DNA of 64,000 nt from Morinoia aosen (Eukaryota > Arthropoda > Malacostraca > Amphipoda > Talitridae), in contig CM059563.1 of the NCBI GenBank assembly GCA_030386875.1, positions 36,866,139-36,930,138 on the forward strand, read 5' to 3'. Within the stretch, counting starts at the first letter, position 1; every line of letters starts with the position of its first letter. Shown in pieces: positions 61,610 through 64,000 of the stretch. The notes beneath the pieces are model-generated. The model worked only from the letters and a program-made list of their open reading frames with translations. It was not told where the DNA came from and made no database searches. A program made the translations under genes and the position numbers.

Positions 61610-64000
61610 CGCAAGGCTTCCTATGTAAAATCAAATAAAATTAACAAAAGAAACGGTAATAAAAATTCCTGATTTACAACTAAGAAGAAAATTCACAGCT
61701 AGAATGACGACACCAATTTTAATCAGTGATTGGGTTTCACTCTACTTCTAAATTCGAAGCCTGCCAACAGACAGCTTCAGCGTTACTGGCAGTCAAAGCA
61801 GCAGACACAATACCGCAAGGCTTCCTATGTAAAAAAAATTAACAAAAGAAACGTAATAAAAATTCCTGACTTATAACTAAGGAGAAAATCCACAGCTAGA
61901 ATGATGACACCAATTTTTATCAGTGATAGGGTTTCGCTCTACTTCTAAATTCGAATCCTGCTAACAGACAGCGTCAGCGTTACTGGCAGTCATAGCAGCA
62001 GACACAATACCGCAAGGCTTCCTAAGTAAAATAAAATAAAATTAACAAAAAAAACGTTAATAAAAATTCCTGACTTACAGAGAAGGAGAAAATTCACAGC
62101 TAGAATGGTGACACCAATTTTTATCAGTGATAGGGTTTCGCTGTACTTCTAAATTCGACTCCTGCAAACAGACAGCGTCAGCGTTACTGGCAGTCACAAC
62201 AGCATACACAATACCGCAAGGCTTCCTATGTAAAAAAATTAACAAAAGAAATGTTAATGAAAATTCCTGACTTATAACTAAGGAGAAAATTCACAGCTAG
62301 AATGATGACACCAATTTTTATCAGTGATAGGGTTTCGCTCTACTTCTAAATTCGAATCCTGCAAACAGCTAGCGTCAGCGTTTCTGGCAGTCACAGCAGC
62401 AGACACAATACCGCAAGGCTTCCTATGTAAAATAAAATAAAATAAGCAAAAGAAACGTGAATAAATATTATTGATTTACAACTAAGAAGAAAATTCACAG
62501 CTAGAATGACGACACCAATTTTAATCAGTGATTGGGTTTCACCCTACTTCTAAATTCGAATCCTGCCAACAGACAGCGTCAGCGTTACTGGCAGTCACAG
62601 CAGCAGACACAATACCGTAAGGCTTCCTATGTAAAATAAAATAAAATTAACAAAAGAAACGTTAATAAAAAATCATGACTTACAACTAAGTACAAAATTC
62701 ACAGGTAGAATGACGACACCAATTTTTCCAGTGATAGGGTTTCACTCTAATTCTAAATTCGAAGCCGGCCAACAGACAACATCAGCGTTACTGGCATTCA
62801 CAGCAGCAGACACAATAACGCAAGGCTTCCTATGTTAAATCAAATAAAATTAACAAAAGAAACGTTAATAAAAATTCCTGACTTACAACTAAGAAGAAAA
62901 TTCACAGCTAGAATGACGACACCAATTTTAATCAGTGATTGGGTTTCACTCTACTTCTAAATTCGAATCCTGCAAACAGACAGCGTCAGCGTTACTGGCA
63001 GTCACAGCAGCAGACACAATACCGCAAGGCTTCCTAAGTAAAATAAAATAAAATTAACAAAAGAAACGTTAATAAAAATTCCTGACTTACAGCTAAGGAG
63101 AAAATTCACAGCTAGAATGATGACACCAATTTTTATCAGTGATAGGGTTTCGCTCTACTTCTAAATTCGAATCCTGCAAACAGACAGCGTCAGCGTTACT
63201 GGCAGTCACAGCAGCAGACACAGTACCGCAAGGCTTCCTATGTAAAAAAAATTAACAAAAGAAACGTTAATAAAAATTCCTGACTTATAACTAAGGAGAA
63301 AATTCACAGCTAGAATGTCGACACCAATTTTTATCAGTGATAGGGTTTCACACTACTTCTGAATTCGGAGCCGGCCAACAGACAGCTTCAGCGTTACTGG
63401 CAGTCACAGCAGCAGACACAATACCGCAAGGCTTCCTAAGCAAAATAAAATAAAATTAACAAAAGAAACGTTAATAAAAATTCCTGACTTACAACTAAGG
63501 AGAAAATTCACAGCTAGAATGACGACACCAATTTTTATCAGTGATAGGGTTTCACACTACTTCTAAATTCGAAGCCTGCCAACAGACAGCTTCAGCGTTA
63601 CTGGCAGTCACAGCAGCAGACACAATACCGCAAGGCTCCTATGTAAAAAAAATTAACAAAAGAAACGCTAATAAAAATTCCTGACTTATAACTAAGGAGA
63701 AAATTCACAGCTAGAATGATGACACCAATTTTTATCAGTGATAGGGTTTCGCTCTACTTCTAAATTCGAATCCTGCAAACAGACAGCGTCAGCGTTACTG
63801 GCAGTCACAGCAGCAGACACAATACCGCAAGGCTTCCTAAGTAAAATAAAATAAAATTAACAAAAGAAACGTTAATAAAAATTCCTGACTTACAGCTAAG
63901 GAGAAAATTCACAGCTAGAATGATGACACCAATTTTTATCAGTGATAGGGTTTCGCTCTACTTCTAAATTCGAATCCTGCAAACAGACAGCGTCAGCGTT

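Larger units (their letters stand above)
32618..64000. repeat. Satellite array, right block
   Basis: About 155 monomers of the same ~203-bp repeat, uninterrupted to the end of the window, in the same orientation as the other two blocks. The first monomer completes the one cut at 29805. The array is a mosaic of subfamilies and of duplicated multi-monomer blocks listed separately. No gene, RNA or further insertion was seen in these 31 kb; the recurring 74-83-codon open frames are a by-product of monomers that lack a stop in one frame. Confidence 0.97.

Noticed and set aside
1-64000. CENP-B box in the satellite
   Set aside because: The TTCG in AATTCGAAGCCTGCC lacks the required A and CGGG downstream on both strands in the common monomers.
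1-64000. tRNA, rRNA or other structured RNA genes
   Set aside because: Reading for cloverleaf B-box motifs (GGTTCGAATCC type) and rRNA-like sequence gave nothing; CGAATCC in the satellite has no surrounding tRNA structure.

Overview
The window is animal nuclear DNA dominated by one tandem satellite. I see no host gene, RNA gene, operon or prokaryotic feature. About 51 kb of the 64 kb is a head-to-tail array of an A/T-rich monomer of roughly 203 bp (about 200-206 bp), on the order of 250 copies. The two interruptions are retroelements of types typical of metazoans: a LINE with an L2/CR1-like reverse transcriptase, and a Penelope-like element (PLE) with a GIY-YIG endonuclease. An invertebrate is plausible, but the sequence does not fix the species. 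A long array with higher-order repeats suggests a centromeric, pericentromeric or other heterochromatic block.

Layout: 1-17349 satellite; 17350-27339 one ~10-kb LINE on the minus strand; 27340-29805 satellite; 29806-32617 one ~2.8-kb PLE on the plus strand; 32618-64000 satellite. Both elements sit in exactly one monomer each. The satellite on either side joins up in phase, and paralogous uninterrupted copies of both target monomers occur elsewhere in the window. These show the insertions were simple, with target duplications of about 5 bp (LINE) and 14 bp (PLE).

The LINE reads right to left: a ~2-kb 5' leader with diverged internal repeats, a basic Ser-rich ORF1 split by an in-frame TAA, a ~0.6-kb gap, an ORF2 reading frame, a ~1.8-kb 3' UTR with CA/TA microsatellites, and a terminal (TTTC)n tail. 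ORF2 holds, in one frame, an OTU-type cysteine protease domain, an APE-type endonuclease and a reverse transcriptase. It is broken by three in-frame stops, one of which looks like a product of paired frameshifts. The OTU domain in front of the endonuclease is the most unusual thing here.

The PLE has 285-bp inverted terminal repeats and a ~707-codon frame with RT and GIY-YIG domains. It has all the recognisable catalytic motifs but two nonsense codons. Both elements therefore look non-autonomous as they stand.

The satellite is organised at several scales. Monomer subfamilies have linked variants, and multi-monomer blocks are duplicated at offsets of 609, 2423, 2631, 3041, ~4240-4640 and ~8650 bp. 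Whole monomers have been gained or lost between block copies, which is the footprint of unequal exchange. The many ~74-codon open frames in the array are by-products of the monomer sequence, not genes.
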